From contig JAZDPK010000017.1 of assembly GCA_043797615.1 (NCBI GenBank), forward strand, positions 1 through 18,615: a stretch of 18,615 nt of DNA, given 5' to 3'. This DNA is from JAZDPK01 sp043797615. Lineage in GTDB: Bacteria > Patescibacteriota > Patescibacteriia > UBA11705 > JABHMO01. Made by a program: the position numbers and the translations under genes. The notes below the pieces were generated by a model that ran no database searches, was not told where the DNA came from, and saw only the letters and a list, made by a program, of their open reading frames with translations. Each line of letters opens with the position of its first letter. Position 1 is the first letter of the stretch. Positions 5,550 to 11,958 of this stretch are shown one piece after another.

Positions 5550-6527
5550 ATGGCTAATATGCAAGAACATCCTCTTTTTACTAACATTGCGCAATCAAAC
5601 AATATCCTTCTTGTTTGCCACCGCAAACCGGACGGAGACACCATTGGCTCGGCAACGGCCCTGGCTTTTTTTATTTTCCAGAACACCGACAAAAAAGTTT
5701 CCATTTCCTGCGTTGATCCGCTGCCGGAATCGCTCGGCTATTTGAACGCAAAGAAATTCTTGATTACAAAAGAAGATTTGAATATTTCCGATTTCGATCT
5801 GATCATCGCCGTGGATTGCGCGGATGAAAAGCAAGCGGGTTTTCCGGATTTATTCGCGGCACCTGCCTGCCGGCAGGCAGGTTTGCAAAAAGAATCGATT
5901 CGCATCATCAATATCGATCACCACAAAACAAATTCTTTTTACGCTGATTTAAATATTATCGATCCGAACGCTTCTTCCACTTCGGAAATCATTTTCAAAC
6001 TTTTCAAAGACAACAACATCGCTTTCACGAAAGAAATCAGCACCGGCCTCATGACCGGCATCATCACTGACACCACGTATTTCAGCAACGCCGCCACGGG
6101 CAAAAATTCCATGCGCATCGCCTCCGGTTTGATGACCAAGCAAGCGGATTTCAAGCAGATCGTCAGCTCGACTTGGCGCAAACAGAATCTGGAATCGCTG
6201 AAAACCTGGGGAAAAATCCTTTCGCAATTGGAATACAGCGAAGAACACAAAATCGTGGCCGCGTTCATCACGCTTGAAGATCAAATTGAACCTGAATCCC
6301 TCGACGGCATTTCCAATTTTCTCATGTCGCTGTACGAACCGAACATCATCATCGTCATCCGCGAAGAAAAAAACAATGTCTTAAAATGCGGCCTGCGCAC
6401 GACAAAAGACGGTATCGACGTTTCGAACGTTGCCAAGCACTTTGGAGGAGGAGGGCATCAAAAAGCAGCAGGATTTTCAATAAACGGAAAATTAAAACAG
6501 ACCACAAAAGGTTGGACTATTATTTAA
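5550..6527 (+). CDS. nrnA: DHH/DHHA1 phosphoesterase, NrnA-like oligoribonuclease/pAp phosphatase
   Basis: The predicted Mn-dependent enzyme degrades short oligonucleotides and dephosphorylates pAp in the cytoplasm. The 325-aa product has HRKPDGD (24-30), VDCAD (88-92), NIDHHKTN (121-128) and TDTTYFSN (173-180) in the DHH domain, then a DHHA1 domain ending in GGGGHQKAAGF (299-309). A 20-bp palindrome is read in frame as PACRQAG (105-111), between the VDCAD and DHH motifs. The last 28 codons (6441-6527) differ in base use from the rest: GGA, GCA, TCA and ATA replace the usual GGC, GCC and TCC. They are followed by a second, older version of the same C-terminus, so the 3' end appears replaced. 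No Shine-Dalgarno is visible; TTG at 5541 or ATG at 5559 are alternative starts. Confidence 0.88.
   Translation: MANMQEHPLFTNIAQSNNILLVCHRKPDGDTIGSATALAFFIFQNTDKKVSISCVDPLPESLGYLNAKKFLITKEDLNISDFDLIIAVDCADEKQAGFPDLFAAPACRQAGLQKESIRIINIDHHKTNSFYADLNIIDPNASSTSEIIFKLFKDNNIAFTKEISTGLMTGIITDTTYFSNAATGKNSMRIASGLMTKQADFKQIVSSTWRKQNLESLKTWGKILSQLEYSEEHKIVAAFITLEDQIEPESLDGISNFLMSLYEPNIIIVIREEKNNVLKCGLRTTKDGIDVSNVAKHFGGGGHQKAAGFSINGKLKQTTKGWTII
5862..5881. repeat. 20-bp perfect palindrome, copy 2 (inside nrnA)
   Basis: CCTGCCTGCCGGCAGGCAGG lies within the coding sequence and keeps the reading frame, giving APACRQAG between the VDCAD and DHH motifs. The flanking A and T extend the palindrome to 22 bp. 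Confidence 0.95.
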
Positions 6528-6661
6528 CTCGGCGGCGCCTGCCTGCCGGCAGGCAGGGCGGACACGCCAAAGCGGCCGGTTTTTCCATGCCAGGGCAATT
6601 ATGCATGACGGAAGAAGGGTGGAGGATTGTTGAAGAGGGAAAAAAAGAGATGGAGATATAA
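6528..6661 (+). pseudogene. Remnant of an older nrnA 3' end, broken by a 20-bp palindrome
   Basis: Directly after the nrnA stop comes CTCGGCGGCG, then the 20-bp palindrome (6538-6557), then GCGGACACGCC. Removing the palindrome restores CTC GGC GGC GGC GGA CAC GCC, that is LGGGGHA. It then continues KAAGFSMPGQLCMTEEGWRI and a charged tail to a TAA at 6659. This parallels the functional end GGGGHQKAAGFSINGKLKQTTKGWTII. The codons are GC-ending like the rest of the gene, unlike the end now in use. It has no start and is out of frame after the insertion. Confidence 0.8.
6538..6557. repeat. 20-bp perfect palindrome, copy 3 (in the nrnA remnant)
   Basis: This is identical to the copies at 5041 and 5862. 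Here it splits a GGGGH-coding sequence and shifts the frame, so the insertion can be defined to the base. Confidence 0.95.
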
Positions 6662-6669
6662 AGATATAA

Positions 6670-6712
6670 CGCAAAACAAAAAGAACCCCGCAAAATGCGG
6701 GGCCGCTTCTTT
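6670..6712 (-). terminator. Rho-independent terminator of the DUF4325 gene, possibly bidirectional
   Basis: CCCCGCA-aaa-TGCGGGG (6686-6702) is a 7-bp GC stem. On the minus strand it is followed by TTCTTTTTGTTTT, which suits the gene ending at 6734. On the plus strand CCGCTTCTTTT follows, which may also stop nrnA transcripts. Confidence 0.8.
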
Positions 6713-6733
6713 TAAAATTACAAATCTATTTTT

Positions 6734-7012
6734 TCAGATCTTCAACCCCGAATATTCCGTTAATATCTTCAAAGTTTCCACGACCGTTTTATTTTCCGCG
6801 TTCGCGAATTTCACTTTATGCTCTTTCGCCAGCTTCGTAATCACTTCGTCGGCCCAGGACGGCGCAAGGACTTTCACGCCGGCAAAGTCAATGGTTATTT
6901 CTTCGTCTTGTTTTAAATCCTTTGTTAAATACGCGGACATGGCTAAAAACGCCTCATGCCCGGCGGGATGAGACACTAAGATCTCTCCAAATTTCTTTAA
7001 ATATATTATCAT
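6734..7012 (-). CDS. STAS-like DUF4325 protein
   Basis: The 92-aa cytoplasmic protein matches the DUF4325 (STAS-like) pattern. A central strand ITIDFAGVKVLAPSWADEVI (39-58) carries the IDF-G-V and S-ADE positions of that family, followed by an Ala/Lys-rich helix and an NAENKTVVETL end. Members are thought to act as small regulatory or scaffold modules, often near sensor kinases; none is seen here, so the partner is unknown. The ATG at 7012 has no Shine-Dalgarno. A TAAAAT (7029-7024) lies so close upstream that the transcript would have a leader of only about 7 nt. Confidence 0.75.
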   Translation of the reverse strand: MIIYLKKFGEILVSHPAGHEAFLAMSAYLTKDLKQDEEITIDFAGVKVLAPSWADEVITKLAKEHKVKFANAENKTVVETLKILTEYSGLKI

Positions 7013-7040
7013 AAGTTTTATTCATTTTATCCACAGAAAT

Positions 7041-7070
7041 TTGACATGATTAAAGATTCTATGCTACTAT
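7041..7070 (+). promoter_or_regulatory. Extended -10 promoter of the candidate small RNA
   Basis: Consensus TTGACA (7041-7046), an 18-bp spacer ending in TGC, and TACTAT (7065-7070) give a strong sigma-70 promoter with an extended -10. Transcription would start at about 7077-7079. No plus-strand gene lies within 5 kb downstream. Confidence 0.75.
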
Positions 7071-7076
7071 ATTATC

Positions 7077-7137
7077 GCAGGCGGTTGCAGAGCCACCTGT
7101 CATAAACTGCAGAGTCCCGCGTTAAGCGGGATTTTTT
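7077..7137 (+). ncRNA. Candidate small RNA with H-type pseudoknot and terminator
   Basis: The predicted transcript is about 60 nt. Stem 1 is CAGGCGG (7078-7084) with CCACCTG (7093-7099), six pairs and one C-A mismatch. Its loop holds TGCAG (7086-7090), which is complementary to CTGCA (7107-7111), giving a 5-bp pseudoknot stem. The 7-nt linker TCATAAA joins them. A terminator follows at once: TCCCGC-gttaa-GCGGGA and six T (7115-7137). This compact fold resembles small pseudoknot riboswitches (preQ1-I, SAM-II), but I cannot match it to a known consensus and no gene follows on this strand. It overlaps the last codons of the convergent NYN gene, so an antisense role on that mRNA's 3' end is possible. 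Confidence 0.6.
7115..7137 (+). terminator. Rho-independent terminator of the candidate small RNA
   Basis: A 6-bp stem TCCCGC/GCGGGA with loop GTTAA is followed by TTTTTT on the plus strand only. The minus strand has no T-run after the stem, so it serves a plus-strand transcript. The NYN stop codon lies in the loop. Confidence 0.85.
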
Positions 7138-7742
7138 GCTTGCTTGTTTTTCAGCTCCATGCGCAGAAAATCATTTCTAAAATCAACAACGTCAAAATAA
7201 TAATTGCTGGCCGGGGGCAGCTCTTTCGCAATATGCCCTGTCCGCGAAAACACCAAAGTTATTTTTCCTTGCCCTCTTAAAAATTTCAATAAATATTCAA
7301 AGTCGCAATCGCCGGAAAACAAGATAAACGTTTTATATTGATTCAAGCTGTAAACCGCGTCAACCGCGATCTCAACGTCGAAATTCGCTTTGCGATGCGG
7401 CAATTCTTCAGTATGATCGCTATATTCCTTGAGTAATTTTGTTCGCAGCTTATAACCGATAATTTTCATGAAACCCAAAAAACTTTTGTGCGTTTTTGTC
7501 TGAAAATCGGCCGAGTAAAAATTGATTTTGGCAATATCGGAAAAACTAGCGAAAAATTTCTTCAATTTGTCATAATCAACCCTCCAGCACAATTCCTCCG
7601 CGGAAAAAGATTTGAATTTGCTTTCAATGTCTTTCGGACTGACCCACATGTCTTTCACCGAACGCTCAAGATTCGCGGCGTCGATAAAAATAGCTGTTTT
7701 ATCTTTGATCGCCGCTTTTAATTTTTCGGTGTATAAATTCAT
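7122..7742 (-). CDS. NYN domain (PIN-like, LabA/DUF88) protein, probable RNase
   Basis: The 206-aa product has the NYN acidic pattern: IFIDAANL (18-25, Asp21 and Asn24), HRKANFDVEIAVDAV (116-130, with Asp122, Glu124 and Asp128) and LFSGDCDFEYLLKFLRGQGK (141-160, Asp145 and Asp147). These are the expected metal-binding residues of a PIN-like nuclease, so it probably cleaves RNA in the cytoplasm; the target is unknown. The ATG at 7742 is chosen because a promoter ends right before it (TTGCGT, 17 bp, TAAAAT). This leaves an essentially leaderless mRNA. A TTG at 7760 would lie upstream of the -10. The stop lies inside the terminator hairpin of the opposite-strand small RNA. Confidence 0.85.
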   Translation of the reverse strand: MNLYTEKLKAAIKDKTAIFIDAANLERSVKDMWVSPKDIESKFKSFSAEELCWRVDYDKLKKFFASFSDIAKINFYSADFQTKTHKSFLGFMKIIGYKLRTKLLKEYSDHTEELPHRKANFDVEIAVDAVYSLNQYKTFILFSGDCDFEYLLKFLRGQGKITLVFSRTGHIAKELPPASNYYFDVVDFRNDFLRMELKNKQAKNPA

Positions 7743-7750
7743 ACAACTCA

Positions 7751-7779
7751 ATTTTATCAAGAAACGAAATTCAACGCAA
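7751..7779 (-). promoter_or_regulatory. Promoter of the NYN gene
   Basis: On the minus strand TTGCGT (7779-7774), 17 bp and TAAAAT (7756-7751) precede the ATG at 7742 by only 8 bases. The start site should therefore be at or next to the initiation codon. Confidence 0.55.
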
Positions 7780-7780
7780 C

Positions 7781-7810
7781 AAAAAGAAGCGTCGAAGGTC
7801 GCTTCTTTTT
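7781..7810 (-). terminator. Rho-independent terminator of gyrA
   Basis: AAAAAGAAGCG (7781-7791) pairs with CGCTTCTTTTT (7800-7810) around an 8-nt loop, with T-runs on both strands. It lies 65 bp past the gyrA stop and just upstream of the NYN promoter. Confidence 0.8.
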
Positions 7811-7874
7811 ATTATTCGGAATAAAATTTTCAAGATTGCTTCGCTCCACTGCCAATCCGCTCGCAAATAAACCA

Positions 7875-10397
7875 TTATTCCACCAGCGACAAATTCGCCA
7901 CCTTGTCCCCTGTTGCTTTGAACCGCATGAGCCGCACGCCCTGCGTATCGCGGCCGATATTATTCACGCTCTTGAACGGGATCCTGATCACTTGGCCTTT
8001 TTCAGAGATAACGATCACGTCGTGGTCTTCTAATTTTTTATCATTAACCACCAGTCCGCGGACAACGTCGCCGGTCTTGGCCGAAACCTTGGCCGTGCGA
8101 ATGCCGGAGCCGCCGCGATTTTGCACTTTGTAAAAAGAAATATTCGATCGCTTGCCGAATCCGTTTTCCATGATCGTCAAAATCTGCAGATCCTTGCTTT
8201 CCGTAGGATTAATGATGCCCATGCCCACCACTTTGTCCTTGTTTTTCAAACGAATGCCGCGCACGCCGGAAGCGGAACGGCCCATTGCCCGGACATTGGC
8301 TTCTCTGAATCTAACGCTCTGGCCTTTCATCGTAATTAAGCTGACCTCGTGCTTGCCGCTGGTCATGCCGACCCATTGCAGTTGGTCGCCGGCTTTCAAT
8401 TTAATCGCGATCAATCCGGATCGGCGCACATTGCCGAAATCCTCGATCGGCGTTTTCTTGATCACGCCGTTTTCCGTCACCATCATGAGGAATTTCATAT
8501 CGCCCAGATCAGCATAAGGCAACACGGTCGTCACTTTTTCTTCCGGCCCCAGTTGCAGAAAATTCACAAGCGCTTGGCCTTTCGAAGTGCGCGAGCCGAT
8601 CGGCAGATCGTATGTCTTCAATTGGAACACGCGGCCTTTATTGGTAAACATGAGTAAATCGTTGTGCGTCATGGTCGTGAAGAACTGGTCGACAATGTCT
8701 TCTTCTTTCGTTGTCAAACCGATCACGCCCTTGCCGCCGCGATGCTGGGATTTGAAATTCTCCATGCCCATGCGCTTGATGTAGCCGTCCTGCGTGACAA
8801 CGACCAGCGTGGCTTCGTTCGGCACCAGATCTTCCTGCGAAAATTCGCCGACCGGGCCTTTGATAATTTTTGTTTTGCGCTCGTCGCCGTATTTGGCTTT
8901 CAATTCCAGCACTTCGCTTTTTATCGTCGACAATATTTTCTTTGGCGAATGCAAAAGCTCCATCAATTCTTTGATTAATTTGCGCTTCTCGTTCAATTCT
9001 TCCTCGATTTTCAATCTTTCCAGATTCGCGAGGTTTTGCAGGCGCATTTCAAGAATCGCGGTCGCCTGGCGGTCGGAAAATTTAAACTGTTTCATCAAAT
9101 TTTCTTTCGCTACTTCCTTATCCTTTGACTTTTTGATCAATTTGATGACTTCATCGATGTGGTCGATCGCTTTTTTCAATCCTTCCAGAATGTGCGCTCG
9201 GTCCTCGGCTTTGCGCAATTCGAACTCCGCGCGCCGGCGCACCACTTCCTGCCGATGCTTCACGTAGCATTCGATGATGTCTTTCAAATTCAAAACTTTC
9301 GGCTGCAATCCGTCCACCAGCGCCAGCATATTCACGTCGAAATTGCATTGCAGCTGCGTCAGCTTGAACAAACGGTTCAAAACTTTTTTCGGATACGCGT
9401 CTCGTTTCAATTCGATGACAACCCGCACGCCGTCCTTGTCCGACTCGTCGCGCACGTCGCGGATGCCGTCGATTTTTTTGTCTTTGACAAGCTCGGCGAT
9501 TTTTTCCAATAACGTCGCCTTGTTTATCTGATACGGCACTTCCGAAACGATAATGCGGAACTGGCCTTCTTTTTCTTCGGTGATTTCCGTTTTGGCGCGC
9601 ATCACGATCTTGCCTTTGCCGGTGGTATACGCTTTTTTGATTTCCGCTTGATCGTAGATGATGCCGCCGGTCGGGAAATCCGGACCCGGCATTATTTCAA
9701 AAAGATCGTCGCTGCTGCAATCGTTATTGTCAATATAATGCGTAATGACGTCGCAAAGCTCGGCCAGATTGTGCGGCGGAATTTTCGTGGCCATGCCGAC
9801 GGCGATGCCCACGGTTCCGTTTAACAACAGATTCGGCAGCTTGGCCGGCAGAACCTGCGGCTCCTTGTGCGTGCCGTCGTAGTTCGGTATGAAATTCACG
9901 GTTTCTTTTTCAATGTCAAGCAAAAGCTCCTCGGCGATCGGGCGCAATTTCGTCTCGGTATAGCGCATGGCGGCGGCGCCGTCTCCGTCCATCGAGCCGA
10001 AATTTCCTTGTCCGTTGACCAATGTATAGCGCATGGAAAAATCCTGGGCCATGCGGACCATCGAATCGTACACCGCTTGGTCGCCGTGCGGATGGTATTT
10101 GCCGAGCACTTCGCCGACCACGGTCGCGGATTTGCGGAATTTCGCGTTCGGCCGCAAACCAATGTTCCACATCGCGTACAAAATGCGGCGGTGCACCGGC
10201 TTCAAGCCGTCTCGCACGTCCGGCAAAGCGCGCTGGACGATCACGGACATGGCGTAATCGATGTAGCTGTTCTGCATTTCATCGATAATTTGAATGTCCT
10301 CGATGCGCTGCGTCGGCACCGAAGTCGTTTCCAATTCTTTGTCGTCTTTTTTGTCCTTGTCCGCTCCGTATTTTTTCATCTTATTCTTTTTCGGCAT
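7875..10397 (-). CDS. gyrA: DNA gyrase subunit A
   Basis: The 840-aa breakage-reunion subunit of gyrase cuts and rejoins DNA while GyrB hydrolyses ATP. YIDYAMSVIVQRALPDVRDG (45-64), GKYHPHGDQAVYD (99-111) and GNFGSMDGDGAAAMRYTE (131-148, catalytic Tyr146) mark the active domain. A coiled-coil section follows at about 385-500. The C-terminal beta-propeller carries the GyrA box QHRGGKG (551-557), which points to gyrase rather than topoisomerase IV. The position equal to E. coli Ser83 is Gln107, while Asp87 is kept (Asp111). A Lys/Asp-rich extension of about 24 residues precedes the conserved start. No Shine-Dalgarno is seen. It is the last gene of a minus-strand run starting at 11899 or 11440. 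Confidence 0.97.
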   Translation of the reverse strand: MPKKNKMKKYGADKDKKDDKELETTSVPTQRIEDIQIIDEMQNSYIDYAMSVIVQRALPDVRDGLKPVHRRILYAMWNIGLRPNAKFRKSATVVGEVLGKYHPHGDQAVYDSMVRMAQDFSMRYTLVNGQGNFGSMDGDGAAAMRYTETKLRPIAEELLLDIEKETVNFIPNYDGTHKEPQVLPAKLPNLLLNGTVGIAVGMATKIPPHNLAELCDVITHYIDNNDCSSDDLFEIMPGPDFPTGGIIYDQAEIKKAYTTGKGKIVMRAKTEITEEKEGQFRIIVSEVPYQINKATLLEKIAELVKDKKIDGIRDVRDESDKDGVRVVIELKRDAYPKKVLNRLFKLTQLQCNFDVNMLALVDGLQPKVLNLKDIIECYVKHRQEVVRRRAEFELRKAEDRAHILEGLKKAIDHIDEVIKLIKKSKDKEVAKENLMKQFKFSDRQATAILEMRLQNLANLERLKIEEELNEKRKLIKELMELLHSPKKILSTIKSEVLELKAKYGDERKTKIIKGPVGEFSQEDLVPNEATLVVVTQDGYIKRMGMENFKSQHRGGKGVIGLTTKEEDIVDQFFTTMTHNDLLMFTNKGRVFQLKTYDLPIGSRTSKGQALVNFLQLGPEEKVTTVLPYADLGDMKFLMMVTENGVIKKTPIEDFGNVRRSGLIAIKLKAGDQLQWVGMTSGKHEVSLITMKGQSVRFREANVRAMGRSASGVRGIRLKNKDKVVGMGIINPTESKDLQILTIMENGFGKRSNISFYKVQNRGGSGIRTAKVSAKTGDVVRGLVVNDKKLEDHDVIVISEKGQVIRIPFKSVNNIGRDTQGVRLMRFKATGDKVANLSLVE

Positions 10398-10456
10398 ATT
10401 AATTCATCAAATATAATTTTAGTTTTAAAATTTGAATTTTAAATTTATTTTGACAG

Positions 10457-10492
10457 CGCAGTGCAGCCTGTCGGCACGACTGCGCTGCACTG
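10457..10492. repeat. Palindromic element with two alternative folds
   Basis: CAGTGCAGC (10459-10467) pairs with GCTGCACTG (10484-10492), around an inner GTCG-gca-CGAC stem. Alternatively GCGCAG (10457-10462) pairs with CTGCGC (10480-10485). It lies between the small membrane protein gene and gyrA. No T-run follows on the minus strand, so it is not a standard terminator. A direct repeat, CTTTGTGCTT, follows at 10494 and 10508. Confidence 0.65.
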
Positions 10493-10515
10493 GCTTTGTG
10501 CTTTGAACTTTGTGC

Positions 10516-10755
10516 TTATTTATTCACCGTCCCGTTGCCATCCCTCATTTCACTCTGCTTGATCGCCTGATCGTAACTGTCGAACACGCTCTGCATTTCC
10601 GCGTTCGGGTCGACCGGATTCTGATTGATCCGCGCTTTCATTTCCAAATTCGTGCGGTTAAAATCGAATTTCGCCGACACGAACCAGCCGCCGAAGATCA
10701 CTCCGGCCGCGATGAGCACGCAGATCCACAGGGTTAGATATTTTGATTCGTTCAT
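10516..10755 (-). CDS. Small single-pass membrane protein
   Basis: The 79-aa product has one transmembrane helix near the N-terminus (LTLWICVLIAAGVIFGGWFV, about 7-26). A polar tail follows with KFDFNRTNLEMKARINQNP and an acidic segment. Its charge pattern does not settle which side the tail faces. The gene starts 22 bp after the metallo-hydrolase gene ends and is followed by gyrA, so it is probably co-transcribed. No Shine-Dalgarno is visible. I do not recognise the family. Confidence 0.6.
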   Translation of the reverse strand: MNESKYLTLWICVLIAAGVIFGGWFVSAKFDFNRTNLEMKARINQNPVDPNAEMQSVFDSYDQAIKQSEMRDGNGTVNK

Positions 10756-10777
10756 AATAAAAATCTTTATTTCGTGA

Positions 10778-11440
10778 TTATGTCCTTTCCATAATCACCA
10801 ATTTCGTATTCTCCATCGCCAAATCTTTTTTAACGACTTTAAGCTTGTTCGTTTTTTCCGCGCCGTTGCCCATTTCCTTGGCGAACTTTTCCACGCCGTC
10901 GAGATCACTGCCGGTTTCCGGCGTTTTGTAATGCATCGGAATAACGATGCACGGCTCGATCTGGCGCACCACTTCGGCCGCTTCTTTCGCGTTGATCGTG
11001 TATTTGCCGCCGACCGGGATTAAAAGCACGTCCACTTCGCCGATTTTTTCCAGTTGCGCGTCGGACAGAGTTGTTCCCAAATCGCCGAGATGCAGCACTC
11101 TGACGCCTTCGACGGTAAACAAAAACATCACGGACTTGCCGCGCTCCGCGCCTTCTTTATTGTCGTGATACGAGCCGATGCCGTTGACGAAAACGCCTTT
11201 GGTCTCGTATTCGCCTGGCCGATCAATGAGAAACGGCGGTTTTCCGTCTTCCGCGCCGATCACCGCTTCCGCATTGCCGTGGTCATGATGATAATGGCTC
11301 ACGGTTAAAATATCGGCGCGCGTTTTCGGAAAACGCAAGCCGGTTTCGTTGTCGTACGGATCGGTCACGACCGTCACGTTGTTGCCGCCTATTTTTTCTT
11401 CCAATTTAAAGCACGAATGTCCGAGCCAGGATATGTTCAT
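10778..11440 (-). CDS. Metallo-beta-lactamase-fold hydrolase (UlaG-like)
   Basis: The 220-aa product begins MNISWLGHSCFKLE, as is usual for UlaG/UPF0173-like hydrolases. It has Asp27 (TDPYD), the metal-binding SHYHHDH (48-54), HLGD (117-120) and the final IPMHYKT (167-173, His170). These supply ligands for a two-metal site. The enzyme should be cytoplasmic; its substrate is not indicated. Relatives include phosphodiesterases and lactonases. The ATG at 11440 has no Shine-Dalgarno. A GCGGAT array belonging to the flank of the GxxExxY gene lies directly upstream (11449-11482), so that element may have separated this gene from its original promoter. Confidence 0.85.
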   Translation of the reverse strand: MNISWLGHSCFKLEEKIGGNNVTVVTDPYDNETGLRFPKTRADILTVSHYHHDHGNAEAVIGAEDGKPPFLIDRPGEYETKGVFVNGIGSYHDNKEGAERGKSVMFLFTVEGVRVLHLGDLGTTLSDAQLEKIGEVDVLLIPVGGKYTINAKEAAEVVRQIEPCIVIPMHYKTPETGSDLDGVEKFAKEMGNGAEKTNKLKVVKKDLAMENTKLVIMERT

Positions 11441-11448
11441 AAAAATTA

Positions 11449-11482
11449 GCGGATCAGGCGGATTAGCGCCGATGCCGCGGAT
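11449..11482. repeat. GCGGAT array, left flank of the GxxExxY gene
   Basis: GCGGAT occurs at 11449, 11458 and 11477, with GCCGAT at 11468 completing a period of 9-10 bp. A related GCGATT lies at 11488. The array at 11905-11939 carries the same word on the opposite strand. Confidence 0.7.
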
Positions 11483-11491
11483 TAACTGCGA

Positions 11492-11899
11492 TTAATATTT
11501 GCATCTTTCGTTTATTTGGCGGATGATTTCCAATTTGGCCGCGCCAAAATTAACAATGAAGCCCAATTTATATTCTGAGCTTTTCAAATACTGATTCAAC
11601 TTCTTGATAAAAACTTCTGGAATGAACGACACTGATTTCAATTCAACGATTATTTTATCAAATACGATGAAATCCGCGACATACCAACCGATTATTTTGC
11701 CGTCTAATAATATCGGCAATCGTTTTTCCCTTTCATATGCGAAATCGCGCCGTTTTAAATATTCTTCAAAACCGTTTCCGTAGGTTGTCTCCTTGTGACC
11801 TGGACCGATTGCGTTATACAAATCCATCCATAAACCTCTTAACAAATACGATTCTTCTTCGTAAAGCAACGGCTCGCCGTCTTTAGTTTTTATCGCCAT
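11492..11899 (-). CDS. GxxExxY protein (PD-(D/E)XK-like)
   Basis: The 135-aa product has the family signature GHKETTY (34-40) in a GPGHKETTYGNGFEEYL context. A nuclease-like core follows: YVADFIVFDKIIVELKSV (73-90), with Asp76 and ELK at 87-89, then a helix with LNQYLKSSEYKLGFIVNFG (102-120). The fold is related to PD-(D/E)XK enzymes, but the biological role is not established to my knowledge. The gene is flanked by inverted arrays of the word GCGGAT (11449-11482 and 11905-11939), which suggests the gene and arrays form a unit. A palindrome GTATGCTTGCATAC (11940-11953) lies at the expected promoter. No Shine-Dalgarno is visible. Confidence 0.85.
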   Translation of the reverse strand: MAIKTKDGEPLLYEEESYLLRGLWMDLYNAIGPGHKETTYGNGFEEYLKRRDFAYEREKRLPILLDGKIIGWYVADFIVFDKIIVELKSVSFIPEVFIKKLNQYLKSSEYKLGFIVNFGAAKLEIIRQINERCKY

Positions 11900-11904
11900 A
11901 AATT

Positions 11905-11939
11905 ATCCGCGTAATCCGCATTTTATCCGCAAAATCCGC
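11905..11939. repeat. ATCCGC array, right flank of the GxxExxY gene
   Basis: Four copies of ATCCGC start at 11905, 11914, 11925 and 11934 (period 9-11 bp). This is the reverse complement of the GCGGAT array at 11449-11482. Confidence 0.75.
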
Positions 11940-11958
11940 GTATGCTTGCATACTTATA
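11940..11958 (-). promoter_or_regulatory. Possible promoter and operator of the GxxExxY gene
   Basis: GTATGC-TT-GCATAC (11940-11953) is a 14-bp inverted repeat. On the minus strand TATAAG (11958-11953) adjoins it as a possible -10, so the palindrome would cover the start site. No good -35 is present. Confidence 0.35.

Noticed and set aside
6386..6661. Plus-strand open frame overlapping the end of nrnA.
   Set aside because: Its first part is nrnA in a shifted frame and its second part is the old nrnA 3' end. It is not an independent gene.
7077..7137. The small RNA as a tRNA fragment or a known riboswitch.
   Set aside because: No cloverleaf can be drawn. The loop and linker do not match the preQ1-I, SAM-II or fluoride consensus well enough by eye, and no gene follows on the same strand.
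9867..10442. Plus-strand open frame of 191 codons opposite gyrA.
   Set aside because: It has a His/Val/Arg-rich composition typical of the complement of a conserved gene, with no motif and no start signal.
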